Shown piece by piece: positions 1-5,762 of a stretch of DNA of 8,759 nucleotides; position 1 is the stretch's first letter, and every line of letters begins with the position of its first letter. The DNA is from DASPXY01 sp038227745 (GTDB lineage: Bacteria > Planctomycetota > Planctomycetia > Gemmatales > Gemmataceae). The notes under the pieces were generated by a model. It worked only from the letters and a program-made list of their open reading frames with translations. It was not told where the DNA came from and did no database searches. The position numbers were made by a program, and so were the translations under genes. The DNA lies in the NCBI GenBank assembly GCA_038227745.1, contig JBBRPS010000432.1:1-8759 (forward strand), given 5' to 3'.

Positions 1-21
1 ATACGAATTCCAGGTTCGTAT
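1..21. repeat. Short inverted repeat at window edge
   Basis: A 7-bp perfect inverted repeat (ATACGAA and TTCGTAT) flanks a 7-base spacer. It is AT-rich, has no T-tract, and may be cut off by the window edge, so its role (operator, weak hairpin, chance) is open. The rest of 22-222 holds no convincing gene: the open frames there are short, start poorly and have compositionally biased translations. Confidence 0.3.
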
Positions 22-222
22 TATTTGAGATGCGTCCCCTTTCTGCTCCCGGGGGGATGCCGCCCCTGCTCTGCCCGTGCCCCGTATTGTAGCCGCCGCC
101 AGCGGGAAGGGGAGGGGGCCGGCCCCGCATCGACCGAGGGCAACCGGGTCAACATGCTCACGGCGAATTCCGCCTCAAGCCACTTGTACCTTCCAAGTTG
201 CGTAAAACGTCACCATCCCTCT

Positions 223-369
223 CTACGGCGTCTGCGGCTTCACCAGCAGGTGCTCGACCAGCAGAGTTGACGTGCCATCAGGCGGCAGGCCAGCGAGATA
301 CCTGTCACGCTCCTCATCGCCCATCGCCAGCAGCATGGCCAGTTCTTCGTCTGCTTCTTTTCTACCCAT
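223..369 (-). CDS. Small charged protein, 48 aa, unknown function
   Basis: The frame encodes a 48-residue acidic, probably helical protein beginning MGRKEADEELAMLL and ending LVKPQTP. I chose the ATG at 369 because a GGAGG sits five bases upstream. The frame stays open to 507, but the extra residues are a low-complexity Ala/Arg/Gly/Pro stretch that is the shadow of the upstream zinc-ribbon gene. Start and upstream stop overlap in ATGGGTAG (8 nt), so translation is probably coupled and the two products may work together. No family is recognised and no membrane segment is visible. A role as partner of the cysteine-rich protein is inference from gene order only. Confidence 0.6.
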   Translation of the reverse strand: MGRKEADEELAMLLAMGDEERDRYLAGLPPDGTSTLLVEHLLVKPQTP

Positions 370-538
370 CGTGTTCCTCCTTGCTCCTGGTTTCCTTCTC
401 CCGCTTCCGCCTCGCCCTAGACCGGCAGGTCGCGGAGCAGAACCGCAGCCGCTTCGTGCCGCAGATCGCGGTGCCGCAGGACTCGCAGTAGCTAGGCTTT
501 GCGGCAATTGGCATCAGGCAGTGTGGACAAAGATTCAT
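362..538 (-). CDS. Small cysteine-rich zinc-ribbon-like protein, 58 aa
   Basis: A 58-residue protein with seven cysteines: C4-x2-C7, C18-x2-C21, C26, and C34-x3-C38 in the context RLRFCSATCRSRARRKR. The first two pairs form a zinc-ribbon pattern. The FCS-x2-CR segment followed by a basic stretch resembles small treble-clef/CGNR-like fingers that often bind nucleic acid; this is resemblance, not a confirmed family hit. The C-terminus (about residues 39-55) is strongly basic, then acidic. ATG at 538 is the only ATG, GTG or TTG start before an in-frame stop at 572-574. There is no clear Shine-Dalgarno, which would fit a leaderless message. Its stop overlaps the start of the next gene by 8 nt, suggesting coupled expression. 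The gene is easily missed because of its size. Confidence 0.65.
   Translation of the reverse strand: MNLCPHCLMPIAAKPSYCESCGTAICGTKRLRFCSATCRSRARRKREKETRSKEEHDG
376..380 (-). promoter_or_regulatory. Ribosome binding site for the 48-aa gene
   Basis: GGAGG on the minus strand lies five bases before the ATG at 369, inside the end of the upstream zinc-ribbon gene. It is the reason for preferring this start over the longer in-frame extension. Confidence 0.6.
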
Positions 539-546
539 CAGCGCGG

Positions 547-575
547 AGAATGAACGAATATCGTGCCGGTGTCAA
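547..575 (-). promoter_or_regulatory. Possible promoter of the zinc-ribbon gene
   Basis: On the minus strand a perfect TTGACA (570-575) is followed 17 bases later by CATTCT (547-552), a weak -10 with 3/6 matches. Transcription would start around 540, almost at the ATG at 538, giving a leaderless or nearly leaderless message. That would explain the absent Shine-Dalgarno. The weak -10 keeps this tentative. Confidence 0.3.
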
Positions 576-733
576 CCACTTTCGCTCCTCACCCTGACCA
601 GAGCAACGGCGTCATCGCGCTCGGACTCGGCAAGCGACCTGAATAAATGCCAGTACACGACGGGTCCCGTTGATCTCTTGTATGTGTCTGGGGTATATAG
701 CGATCAGTGCGGGCTCGCTTTGTAGCTGTCGCC

Positions 734-761
734 TTGCCATCGCGACGGCAGTAGATACAAT
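734..761 (+). promoter_or_regulatory. Sigma70-type promoter of the toxin-antitoxin operon
   Basis: TTGCCA (734-739, 5/6 to consensus) and TACAAT (756-761, 5/6) are separated by 16 bases. Transcription would start near 768, leaving a leader of about 40 nt before the ATG at 810. It lies in the gap between divergent genes and is well placed for the three-gene operon. No autoregulatory operator could be identified. Confidence 0.55.
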
Positions 762-809
762 AACGTGGGGGAGTTGCGCACGCCCAGAGAAGCTGAAGGG
801 ACACGCGCG

Positions 810-1427
810 ATGACACTCATTCTACCCGACTTCAAGAGCCGCAAATGCACTGACATCGAGTACTGTGGCTATGTGGTAAGCAAGGGACCTGCATCTGAAC
901 CGCCGTTGCCACTGCTCAAGTCGCCGCTTTCCGCGGCATACGAGACTTCGGGAGGCATAGCCTATTTTCAGGTTCGGGGCATGTCGGCTCGCAAACGCGA
1001 TTCGGAAGAGAAGGAGCACTTGCATATCGATTTGGTTGCCCCGGGTCGATTTTCCAGCCCCCCGAAGACTAACGCCAGCATCAAGGAGATCCAGGTATTC
1101 TTGGCTCCATACTTCGGCAGGGTACTCAGCGTCCATCTCAAGGGGCGCTTCATCGTCCAGACGGCCGACTTGCCCCCGTTCATCCGAACTGCGTTCACCG
1201 CCACGATTGCTGATGCCGTTCAGGTCCGCATGACCGCCGCGACCCTCGCCGTCCGCGGGGCTCCGATAAACAAAATATCTTGGGACCTTCGGGGTAAGGG
1301 GCCTGCCGAGGTCGTTCTGGAGGCCAATGCTGAGATGGAGTTTAACGAGGCGTATCTTGAAAAGGGTCTCGATCTGCTAGAGAACTCCTTTAGGGCGTTC
1401 ATCGCCAAGGAGCCATCTCATGCTTAG
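810..1427 (+). CDS. Unknown 205-aa protein, first gene of toxin-antitoxin operon
   Basis: The 205-residue protein appears soluble, with no signal peptide or membrane helix. I chose the ATG at 810 because AAGGG (796-800) lies nine bases upstream; the frame is also open from a GTG at 765, but that start has no ribosome site and overlaps the predicted transcription start. The C-terminal half reads like an alpha/beta fold ending in a helix (residues about 180-200, NEAYLEKGLDLLENSFRAFI). I faintly see TIGR04255-type character in that end but would not assign the family. Its TAG overlaps the next ATG in ATGCTTAG (8 nt), so it is translationally coupled to the DUF433 gene. It may be a third component or an unrelated passenger. 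Confidence 0.72.
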   Translation: MTLILPDFKSRKCTDIEYCGYVVSKGPASEPPLPLLKSPLSAAYETSGGIAYFQVRGMSARKRDSEEKEHLHIDLVAPGRFSSPPKTNASIKEIQVFLAPYFGRVLSVHLKGRFIVQTADLPPFIRTAFTATIADAVQVRMTAATLAVRGAPINKISWDLRGKGPAEVVLEANAEMEFNEAYLEKGLDLLENSFRAFIAKEPSHA

Positions 1428-1944
1428 AATGCCCGACGAATTTGACCGTCTCCGCTGGGAGGAGCGGGCCTCCCGATTTGGTCACCTGTGGGAGGATGCC
1501 GACCTGGAGGATTGTCCAGTCTCTGAAGATGAGGACTTTACCCTTCGGAGTGATGGGGGTGACGACTGGCCGTCCGCCCTTTCGGAAGCGGCCAACCAAC
1601 TCTTGGAGCGGATTAAACGAAGGCTGAAGGAGAGTGCCCGCATTGAGGCTCTGGAAGCGCAGGTCCGCACGCTCTCGGCAAAGATGGAGGAGATGGAACG
1701 CCATTCCTTGGTCTTCCCCTGCGTCGTGAGTACGCCGGACGTGTGTGGAGGCTCTCCGCGGTTGATTCGCACTCGGATTCCTATCTGGGTGCTGCAGCAG
1801 ATGCGAGAGCGAGGTTTTTCCGATTCCAAGATCCTGGAGAGCTACCCCACGTTGATGGCAGGCGATCTCGCCCAAGCATGGGGATACGTGGCCTTGCACA
1901 AGGCGCAAATCGTCAAAGAAATCGAGGAGAACGAGCGGTACTGA
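1420..1944 (+). CDS. DUF433 antitoxin-like protein with long N-terminal extension
   Basis: Residues about 102-172 match the DUF433 pattern (PDVCGGSPRLIRTRIPIWVLQQM, then a helix with ILESYPTL and DLAQAWGYVALHKAQIV). This is the winged-helix-like domain found in VapB45-type antitoxins next to DUF5615 toxins. Such proteins are often only about 75-110 residues; this one has 174. The extra N-terminus has a very acidic part (residues 25-50, EDADLEDCPVSEDEDF) and a predicted coiled coil (about 55-95, ending AQVRTLSAKMEEMERH). By analogy the coiled coil would dimerise and the DUF433 part would bind operator DNA or the toxin; that is inference. The start overlaps the upstream stop by 8 nt, and its TGA is one base before the toxin ATG. 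Confidence 0.8.
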   Translation: MLRMPDEFDRLRWEERASRFGHLWEDADLEDCPVSEDEDFTLRSDGGDDWPSALSEAANQLLERIKRRLKESARIEALEAQVRTLSAKMEEMERHSLVFPCVVSTPDVCGGSPRLIRTRIPIWVLQQMRERGFSDSKILESYPTLMAGDLAQAWGYVALHKAQIVKEIEENERY

Positions 1945-1945
1945 G

Positions 1946-2284
1946 ATGGCCAAGCTCTATTCAAACGAGAACTTCCCCATCCCGACTGTTCTTGCATTGC
2001 GCGGCTTGGGGCATGATGTTGCCACGATTCAGGAGCGGGGGAGGGCAAATGAATCCACTCAAGATCCGGAAGTGCTTGCACTAGCAAAGTCCGAGGGTCG
2101 CATTACTGTGACGCTCAACCGTAAAGATTTCTACAGACTGCACGAACGGAATTCGGACCATGCGGGGATCATTGTCTGCGTGGCTGACGAAGACTTCGAG
2201 AGGCTTGCCCAGCGAATTCACGAGAGAATTCTGGTCGAGGGTGACTTGACAGGCAGGATAATTCGGGTTCCTCCACGAGAATGA
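1946..2284 (+). CDS. DUF5615 PIN-like toxin (VapC45-type)
   Basis: The 112-residue protein matches the DUF5615 PIN-like family: N-terminal LYSNENFP (residues 4-11), ALRGLGHDV (17-25), a loop with DPEVLALA (40-47), TLNRKDFYRLH (56-66) and HAGIIVC (72-78). The family is regarded as the toxin partner of DUF433 proteins and is thought to be a metal-dependent RNase; this family role is not proved here. Candidate acidic residues are E8, E42 and D61. N7 stands where many PIN proteins have Asp, but to my knowledge the SNENFP form is common in this subgroup, so it need not mean inactivity. The length is normal. The ATG follows the antitoxin stop after one base, so synthesis is probably coupled to antitoxin translation. 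Confidence 0.83.
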   Translation: MAKLYSNENFPIPTVLALRGLGHDVATIQERGRANESTQDPEVLALAKSEGRITVTLNRKDFYRLHERNSDHAGIIVCVADEDFERLAQRIHERILVEGDLTGRIIRVPPRE

Positions 2285-2301
2285 ATCCGGATCGCGCGCG
2301 T

Positions 2302-2329
2302 GCCTCATGCGGTCATCCGCAGTTGAGGC
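2302..2329 (+). terminator. Hairpin 18 bases after the toxin stop
   Basis: GCCTCATGCGG pairs with CCGCA-gt-TGAGGC: 11 base pairs, a TCAT loop and a two-base bulge. No T-tract follows, so it is not a classical intrinsic terminator; it could still end the operon, shield its 3' end, or be a processing site. Confidence 0.4.
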
Positions 2330-2382
2330 TCACCCTATCCTGGTTCGGGTGTTCACGAGGCATGACGGCGCAGGGACGTCGC

Positions 2383-2388
2383 AGGAGG
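2383..2388 (+). promoter_or_regulatory. Ribosome binding site of the small membrane protein
   Basis: AGGAGG lies eight bases before the ATG at 2397. It fixes this start over the in-frame ATG at 2307, which overlaps the hairpin and has no ribosome site. Confidence 0.6.
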
Positions 2389-2396
2389 ATAAAAAG

Positions 2397-2627
2397 ATGG
2401 AAAACGGTGAGCGATCAGGTTCGGGCGGCCAGAGCGACTGGCCGGTCAGACTCGCCACCGGGGTGGGGACCGTCACCGGCGCGGCCGTCGCCCTATTTGT
2501 AATTAAACCCCTGGTAGACATCCCCGGATTCTGGCCGGGGCTGATCGCGTTCGTAGCCGTGACCGGCGTCGGGGGCGTCCTCGGGCGGCTCGTGGGCTGG
2601 CTGCTGTTCCGCCGGCCGCCCAAATAA
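2397..2627 (+). CDS. Small two-helix membrane protein, 76 aa
   Basis: The 76-residue protein has a polar N-terminus (ENGERSGSGGQSDW) followed by two hydrophobic segments, about residues 18-36 (ending VALFVIKP) and 46-71 (WPGLIAFVAVTGVGGVLGRL), and a basic tail FRRPPK. The tail and the Arg/Lys flanking the helices favour a hairpin in the inner membrane. The second helix carries small-residue GVGG and GRLVGW packing motifs. It is preceded by a strong Shine-Dalgarno and probably transcribed separately from the toxin operon, since a hairpin lies between them. No family is recognised. Holin-like, toxin-like and housekeeping roles are all possible and none is supported by a specific motif. Confidence 0.6.
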   Translation: MENGERSGSGGQSDWPVRLATGVGTVTGAAVALFVIKPLVDIPGFWPGLIAFVAVTGVGGVLGRLVGWLLFRRPPK

Positions 2628-2741
2628 TGGGTCTGGCGCGCACCGAAATCCGTCTCGGGTGGCCATTTCTCGACGCCTGGAATAACAAGTTCAGCAGACG
2701 GGCGCGTCGGGGGCCTCGTCGCTGGCGAGTTGTGTTTTCTA

Positions 2742-2747
2742 AGGAGG
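2742..2747 (+). promoter_or_regulatory. Ribosome binding site deciding a GTG start
   Basis: AGGAGG, within AAGGAGGT at 2741-2748, sits six bases before the GTG at 2754. The ATG two bases earlier is followed at once by a stop (ATGTGA), and the in-frame TTG at 2730 lies upstream of the ribosome site, so GTG is the likely start. Confidence 0.65.
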
Positions 2748-2753
2748 TGGGAT

Positions 2754-3434
2754 GTGAAGTTAAGATGGTCGGATGACGCGCCGCCGAATTTCGACTGGGG
2801 TCCGGTGCGTACCAGGGTGGAGAAGTTGGTAGCGAACGGCGAGATCAATGGGAAAACGGTGGCCGATGTCCTCCAGTCGAGAAATGGGGGCAATTCGTGC
2901 TCCACTCGGGCGAACGTCCCGATGAAGACAGCTTGGCATGCTTCTGGGACTATGGAGAGAAGAGAGGGTGGGTTATGGACGACCCAGGAGGAAGCGGTAA
3001 ATTTCGCCAATAGTCTTCATGACCTGGTGGGGAAGCCACGGAAGGCAAATGAGGAGGTGAAGGTCAAACTTTTTTCTTTTGCCCTGAAGGATGCAACGGG
3101 TGATACTACTAGCAGGTTTTTAGGCAGTAAGTTCCACTGTGTGTGGCTGATCGACGGAGGCGTACTCGAGAATGGATGGCCGTACTTCGTGGTGTATGAC
3201 CAGGATGTAACTTGTTCACAGCGAGCGGAGGTTGCGTGGAGACTAGGAATCGGGGCGGTGGAAGAACAGGGGGAGAAGAAGAAAGAGGAGCAGAAGAAGA
3301 AAGAGGCGCAGGTGGACACGTGGGCACTGTCGGGTACAAATGCAAAACCTTTGGTCCGGAGTATGCTTCTTGATGGTCGCAATGAGGGGCCGCTTGGACC
3401 GCTGATTCGATTCCTGTACGTGGAGGCATGGTAA
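2754..3434 (+). CDS. Unknown protein truncated by IS66 insertion
   Basis: The frame gives 226 residues from the GTG at 2754. No family is recognised. Visible features are a hydrophilic N-terminal half with WHASGTMERREGGLWTTQEEA (residues 61-81), a beta-rich part (125-152, FHCVWLIDGGV and GWPYFVVYDQD), and a Lys/Glu-rich run (170-185). No signal peptide or membrane helix is seen. The last codons read TGG TAA, and the final G plus the TAA are the first four bases (GTAA) of the IS66 end that starts at 3431. The stop is therefore donated by the inserted element, and the native protein was probably longer. The missing C-terminus is not found further right in the window. The product may be non-functional or altered. 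Confidence 0.6.
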   Translation: MKLRWSDDAPPNFDWGPVRTRVEKLVANGEINGKTVADVLQSRNGGNSCSTRANVPMKTAWHASGTMERREGGLWTTQEEAVNFANSLHDLVGKPRKANEEVKVKLFSFALKDATGDTTSRFLGSKFHCVWLIDGGVLENGWPYFVVYDQDVTCSQRAEVAWRLGIGAVEEQGEKKKEEQKKKEAQVDTWALSGTNAKPLVRSMLLDGRNEGPLGPLIRFLYVEAW

Positions 3435-3865
3435 CCGTTCATCCTTCCGGCAGCAATTTGGGACAAGGTTGGTCAGAGCGATGAGCCTGACAGCGCTGCG
3501 TGCATGTACTCCAGCACGTTCTTCCCTTGCAACCGCCGCGTTTGCACGATGGTCAAGACGCGCTCCACGAAGCGACAGCCATTTACGCTCCAACTGCCGA
3601 AACTCCGCTTCCGCCACAAGACCGCGCGGCGCAGCAAGCGCTCCATGAAGTTGTTGGTCGGCTCCACGCCCTCGACCTTCGCGAACGTCCACAGCGCAGG
3701 CTCCAACGCCAACAGGTTCTCACAAAAGGCCGCGACGGTCTTGTCTTCGCCCAAGATCGCGCCTTCGAGCAAGACCCGTTGCAGCCGGTTCATGACCGGC
3801 TCCAGTTGGCTTTGCAGTTGTGCCCGCGTGGTTTGGCCCTCCTGGAACGCCTGCCACGCGGCAAA
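3431..3865 (-). mobile_element. IS66-family fragment with one intact end
   Basis: The left boundary is GTAACCGTTCATCC, starting with the GTAA typical of IS66-family terminal repeats and nearly identical to the ends of the MITE at 6236-6390. Inside it, on the minus strand, is the C-terminal part of an IS66 transposase. The fragment stops where the next IS begins at 3866. The rest of the IS66 element (N-terminal transposase, accessory genes, other end) does not reappear to the right of 5705, so this is a remnant and not an intact element split in two. The 8 bases left of the end (GAGGCATG) would be half of the original target duplication. Confidence 0.72.
3473..3865 (-). pseudogene. IS66 transposase, C-terminal remnant
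   Basis: In one minus-strand frame the sequence reads FAAWQAFQEGQTTRAQLQ then NRLQRVLLEGAILGED, and ends with the IS66 C-terminal signature VEPTNNFMERLLRRAVLWRK, followed by GCRFVERVLTIVQT. The Glu of the NNxxER motif, which corresponds to the last residue of the DDE triad in IS66 transposases, is kept. About 130 codons of what is normally a protein of roughly 500 residues remain. The N-terminal zinc-finger region and both catalytic Asp residues are missing. The frame runs into a TGA at 3878-3880 inside the end of the neighbouring IS. An ATG exists at 3793, but a functional product is not expected. Confidence 0.82.
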
Positions 3866-3891
3866 GACCGGCCTCGGTCATCCTTTGGGCC
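3866..3891 (+). repeat. Left terminal inverted repeat of the DUF6399 IS
   Basis: It starts GACCGGCCTCGGTCATCC and pairs with the complement of 5680-5705 at 23 of 26 positions, with mismatches at repeat positions 4, 12 and 22. It lies 14 bases beyond the transposase stop. Confidence 0.72.
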
Positions 3892-3904
3892 GGCCCGCGG
3901 CCCT

Positions 3905-5566
3905 TCAGGCGGCCGCGGACCGCCGTCGCGCCGGCCGCGCCGGCAGGGGCAGGTGCTCCAGCAGCCAGCCGAACAAGTCTTCCGGCTTCCGCCTGAAGAA
4001 CCGCTCCGCTGCGGTCGTCCCGTCGGGCCGCCTCAGCCAGTAGTTGTGCAGCGCCGTCAGCGCTCGCAGCCTCCGCCGACTCAGCCGGTGCAGGCTGTGG
4101 TGCCGCAACGCCAGCTGCCCGTTCCTGCCCTCCACGCACGAACTCGACCTCTGGAACCACCCCGCCCACTCCCACGCCAACGCCTCGGCCGCCGGCCAGC
4201 CCCCTGGTGGCTCCTCCCCGCGACCGCGCGCCTCCGCCAGGCACGCCGCCGCCAGCGCCCGCAGTTGCCGCCGCCGCTCGGCCCCCTTCGCCTTGGCCGC
4301 CGCCTGCCGCAGGTACATCCCGGCCACCAGCCGCTCGGCCCACGGCCACGCCCCCGCCCCGTAACACCCCGCCACCGCCGCCCGCACCCGCCCCCAGAAG
4401 TACGCCACCGCCGCCACCAATCCCGGCAGCACCCGCCGCGCCTTCGCCAGCCGCTCGCGCCAGCCCCCCTGCAGGCCCGCTGCCCGCGCCACCCCCGCCA
4501 GCGCCTCCAGCCGTCCCTCCAGGCGCCGCTGCACCGCCGGCGCCCCTTGCGGGGTGCCGCTGACCAGGTCGAACGGGTGGTCGTCCTCCCCAAACCCGCG
4601 GACCGCCGCCCGCGCCCGCTCCTGCCGGCCCTGGCACGTCTCGACCCGCCGGCCGGCCGCGGCTGCCCCCTCCTCCGCCCGCCGCACGCGCGCGTCGTGG
4701 TCGATCGGCCGGCCTGGGCCACGCGGCCGCGCGGCCGCCTCCTGCTGTGCCGCCCGGGCCGCGTCGGCGCCCTGTCGGGCCGCCTCCTGGTCGCGCAGGG
4801 CCCCGCGCGTCCGCGCGGCCAAGGCCGGCCCCGCGGCACGCGACATTTCCTGCTGGACGTGGAACACGTCCGGACTGTGGGGCACCCCCAGGCCGTGCTT
4901 GGCGTGCGCCAGCAGGCCTTTGGCCTCGTCCCCGACCGCGCAGGCGACCGTCACCGGCAGCCCGGCCAGGGCCTGCCCCAGGGCCGCGTCCCAGGTGGCG
5001 GCGTCGCGGCGCTCGGCGTACTGCTCCAACAGCAAAAAGCCGGAGACCGGCTCGATGGCGACCAGGCAGGTGGCCGGGTGGAACGTCTCGTCCTCCGCGA
5101 CGGCGATGGCGCGCGTCGGCATGGCGGCGACCAGGAGCGGCTTCTGCTCGTCGGCGAAGTCGCCGACGGCCTGCTCGAGCAGGGCGGCGTACTGCTGGCG
5201 GGCGCCGTGCGAGGCGGCGACGAGGCGGTCGAGTTGCGCCAGGCGGAGGAATTGACTCAGGAGGCGCAGGCCGGCGCAGCCCTGCAGGGGGAAGACCAGG
5301 TGCAGGGCCACGACCAGGCGGTGCAGGAAAGCGAGCCCGGAAGGGCTGTCGAAGAAACGGGCGGCCAGGGGATCTTTGTCGAGGCGCTGCTGCCGTCGAA
5401 GCCAGTGCTGCAAGGTAGAGCGGGGGAGGTTCTGTTGGCGGGCGAAGTGGCGCTGGGAAGGGTGCTCGGGGCCGTGGAAGGCGGCGAGCAGGGCGACGGT
5501 GTGGGCGCGTGGGCGGCGCGGGGTAGTCGGGGGGCGGTCGGGGGCAGTAGAATCGGGAGCGGGCAC
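3905..5566 (-). CDS. DUF6399-type DDE transposase
   Basis: The 553-residue protein has an N-terminal helix-turn-helix (about residues 36-58, SQRHFARQQNLPRSTLQHWL), a DDE/RNase H-like core, and a C-terminal region matching DUF6399 proteins (471-540, with SSSCVEGRNGQLALRHH and ERFFRRKPEDLFGWLLEHLP). Likely catalytic residues are D159 (VAEDETF), D213 (VGDEAKG) and E479 (CVEGRNG); SPDVFHVQQEM (231-241) is also a conserved-looking stretch. A long Ala/Arg/Gln-rich helical insertion (about 245-325) separates the second Asp from the rest. The start is GTG at 5566, supported by AGGAG seven bases upstream. It fills an element bounded by matching inverted repeats, which argues for transposition. The residue assignment is mine, from motif position only. 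Confidence 0.82.
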   Translation of the reverse strand: MPAPDSTAPDRPPTTPRRPRAHTVALLAAFHGPEHPSQRHFARQQNLPRSTLQHWLRRQQRLDKDPLAARFFDSPSGLAFLHRLVVALHLVFPLQGCAGLRLLSQFLRLAQLDRLVAASHGARQQYAALLEQAVGDFADEQKPLLVAAMPTRAIAVAEDETFHPATCLVAIEPVSGFLLLEQYAERRDAATWDAALGQALAGLPVTVACAVGDEAKGLLAHAKHGLGVPHSPDVFHVQQEMSRAAGPALAARTRGALRDQEAARQGADAARAAQQEAAARPRGPGRPIDHDARVRRAEEGAAAAGRRVETCQGRQERARAAVRGFGEDDHPFDLVSGTPQGAPAVQRRLEGRLEALAGVARAAGLQGGWRERLAKARRVLPGLVAAVAYFWGRVRAAVAGCYGAGAWPWAERLVAGMYLRQAAAKAKGAERRRQLRALAAACLAEARGRGEEPPGGWPAAEALAWEWAGWFQRSSSCVEGRNGQLALRHHSLHRLSRRRLRALTALHNYWLRRPDGTTAAERFFRRKPEDLFGWLLEHLPLPARPARRRSAAA

Positions 5567-5573
5567 GGCTCGG

Positions 5574-5578
5574 CTCCT
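5574..5578 (-). promoter_or_regulatory. Ribosome binding site of the DUF6399 transposase
   Basis: AGGAG on the minus strand lies seven bases before the GTG at 5566 and confirms this non-ATG start. Confidence 0.6.
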
Positions 5579-5679
5579 GGGTAGTCGGGTGTTGTTGCTA
5601 CCCTCTACCTTGCGAGCCCGGGCCGGGTCCGTCTACCCCGGCCCACGAGCGCCGTCAGCAGACCTGGCCAGGAGGAATT

Positions 5680-5705
5680 GGCCGAAAGGATGATCGAGGC
5701 CCGTC
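5680..5705 (-). repeat. Right terminal inverted repeat of the DUF6399 IS
   Basis: Read on the minus strand it begins GACGGGCCTCGATCATCC and matches the left end at 23 of 26 positions. It lies 113 bases upstream of the transposase start, leaving room for a promoter, though none is clear. Confidence 0.72.
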
Positions 5706-5762
5706 ACCGTTTTCCGCGACGGACGGCTCTTGACTTTCAACGGTACATCTTTTCGGTCCCGA

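Larger units (their letters stand above)
3866..5705 (-). mobile_element. DUF6399-type insertion sequence, 1.84 kb
   Basis: Two 26-bp inverted repeats (3866-3891 and 5680-5705) match at 23 positions and bracket one long transposase gene. The shared core is GGCCTCG[G/A]TCATCCTTT. No target duplication is evident when either GACCGG or GGCCTC is taken as the tip. One side is IS66 debris and the other is unrelated sequence, so flanking DNA may have been deleted after insertion. The single gene is intact, so the element may still be active. Its GC content is clearly higher than that of the genes on its right. Confidence 0.72.

Noticed and set aside
172..216. Third tiny gene after the 48-aa gene (13 codons from ATG at 216)
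   Set aside because: It is only 13 codons, and the purine-rich stretch sits directly against the start, too close for a ribosome site.
370..507. Longer start for the 48-aa gene
   Set aside because: The added residues are low-complexity and out of phase with the cysteine-rich gene that clearly occupies this DNA; the GGAGG supports the ATG at 369.
765..809. GTG start at 765 for the first operon gene
   Set aside because: No ribosome site precedes it and it lies at or before the predicted transcription start; ATG at 810 has AAGGG nine bases upstream.
2307..2396. ATG at 2307 for the small membrane protein
   Set aside because: It overlaps the hairpin, lacks a ribosome site, and the residues it adds look unlike protein; AGGAGG at 2383-2388 points to 2397.
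3897..3916. GCGGCC/GGCCGC hairpin at the transposase stop
   Set aside because: The loop contains the stop codon, no T-tract follows, and such stems are expected by chance in DNA this GC-rich.
3500..5584. A 694-codon open frame on the plus strand
   Set aside because: It is the antisense shadow of the DUF6399 transposase: very GC-rich DNA, Pro/Arg/Gln-dominated translation, no domain, and it crosses the boundary between two mobile elements.
3858..5713. Target duplication around the DUF6399 element
   Set aside because: Bases outside the inverted repeats (GCGGCAAA on the left, ACCGTTTT on the right) do not match, nor do those beside an alternative GGCCTC tip.
5730..5751. Possible second end of the IS66 element (CAACGGTAC)
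   Set aside because: It needs a base deletion to match GAACGGTTAC, and the next eight bases do not repeat GAGGCATG from the left side.
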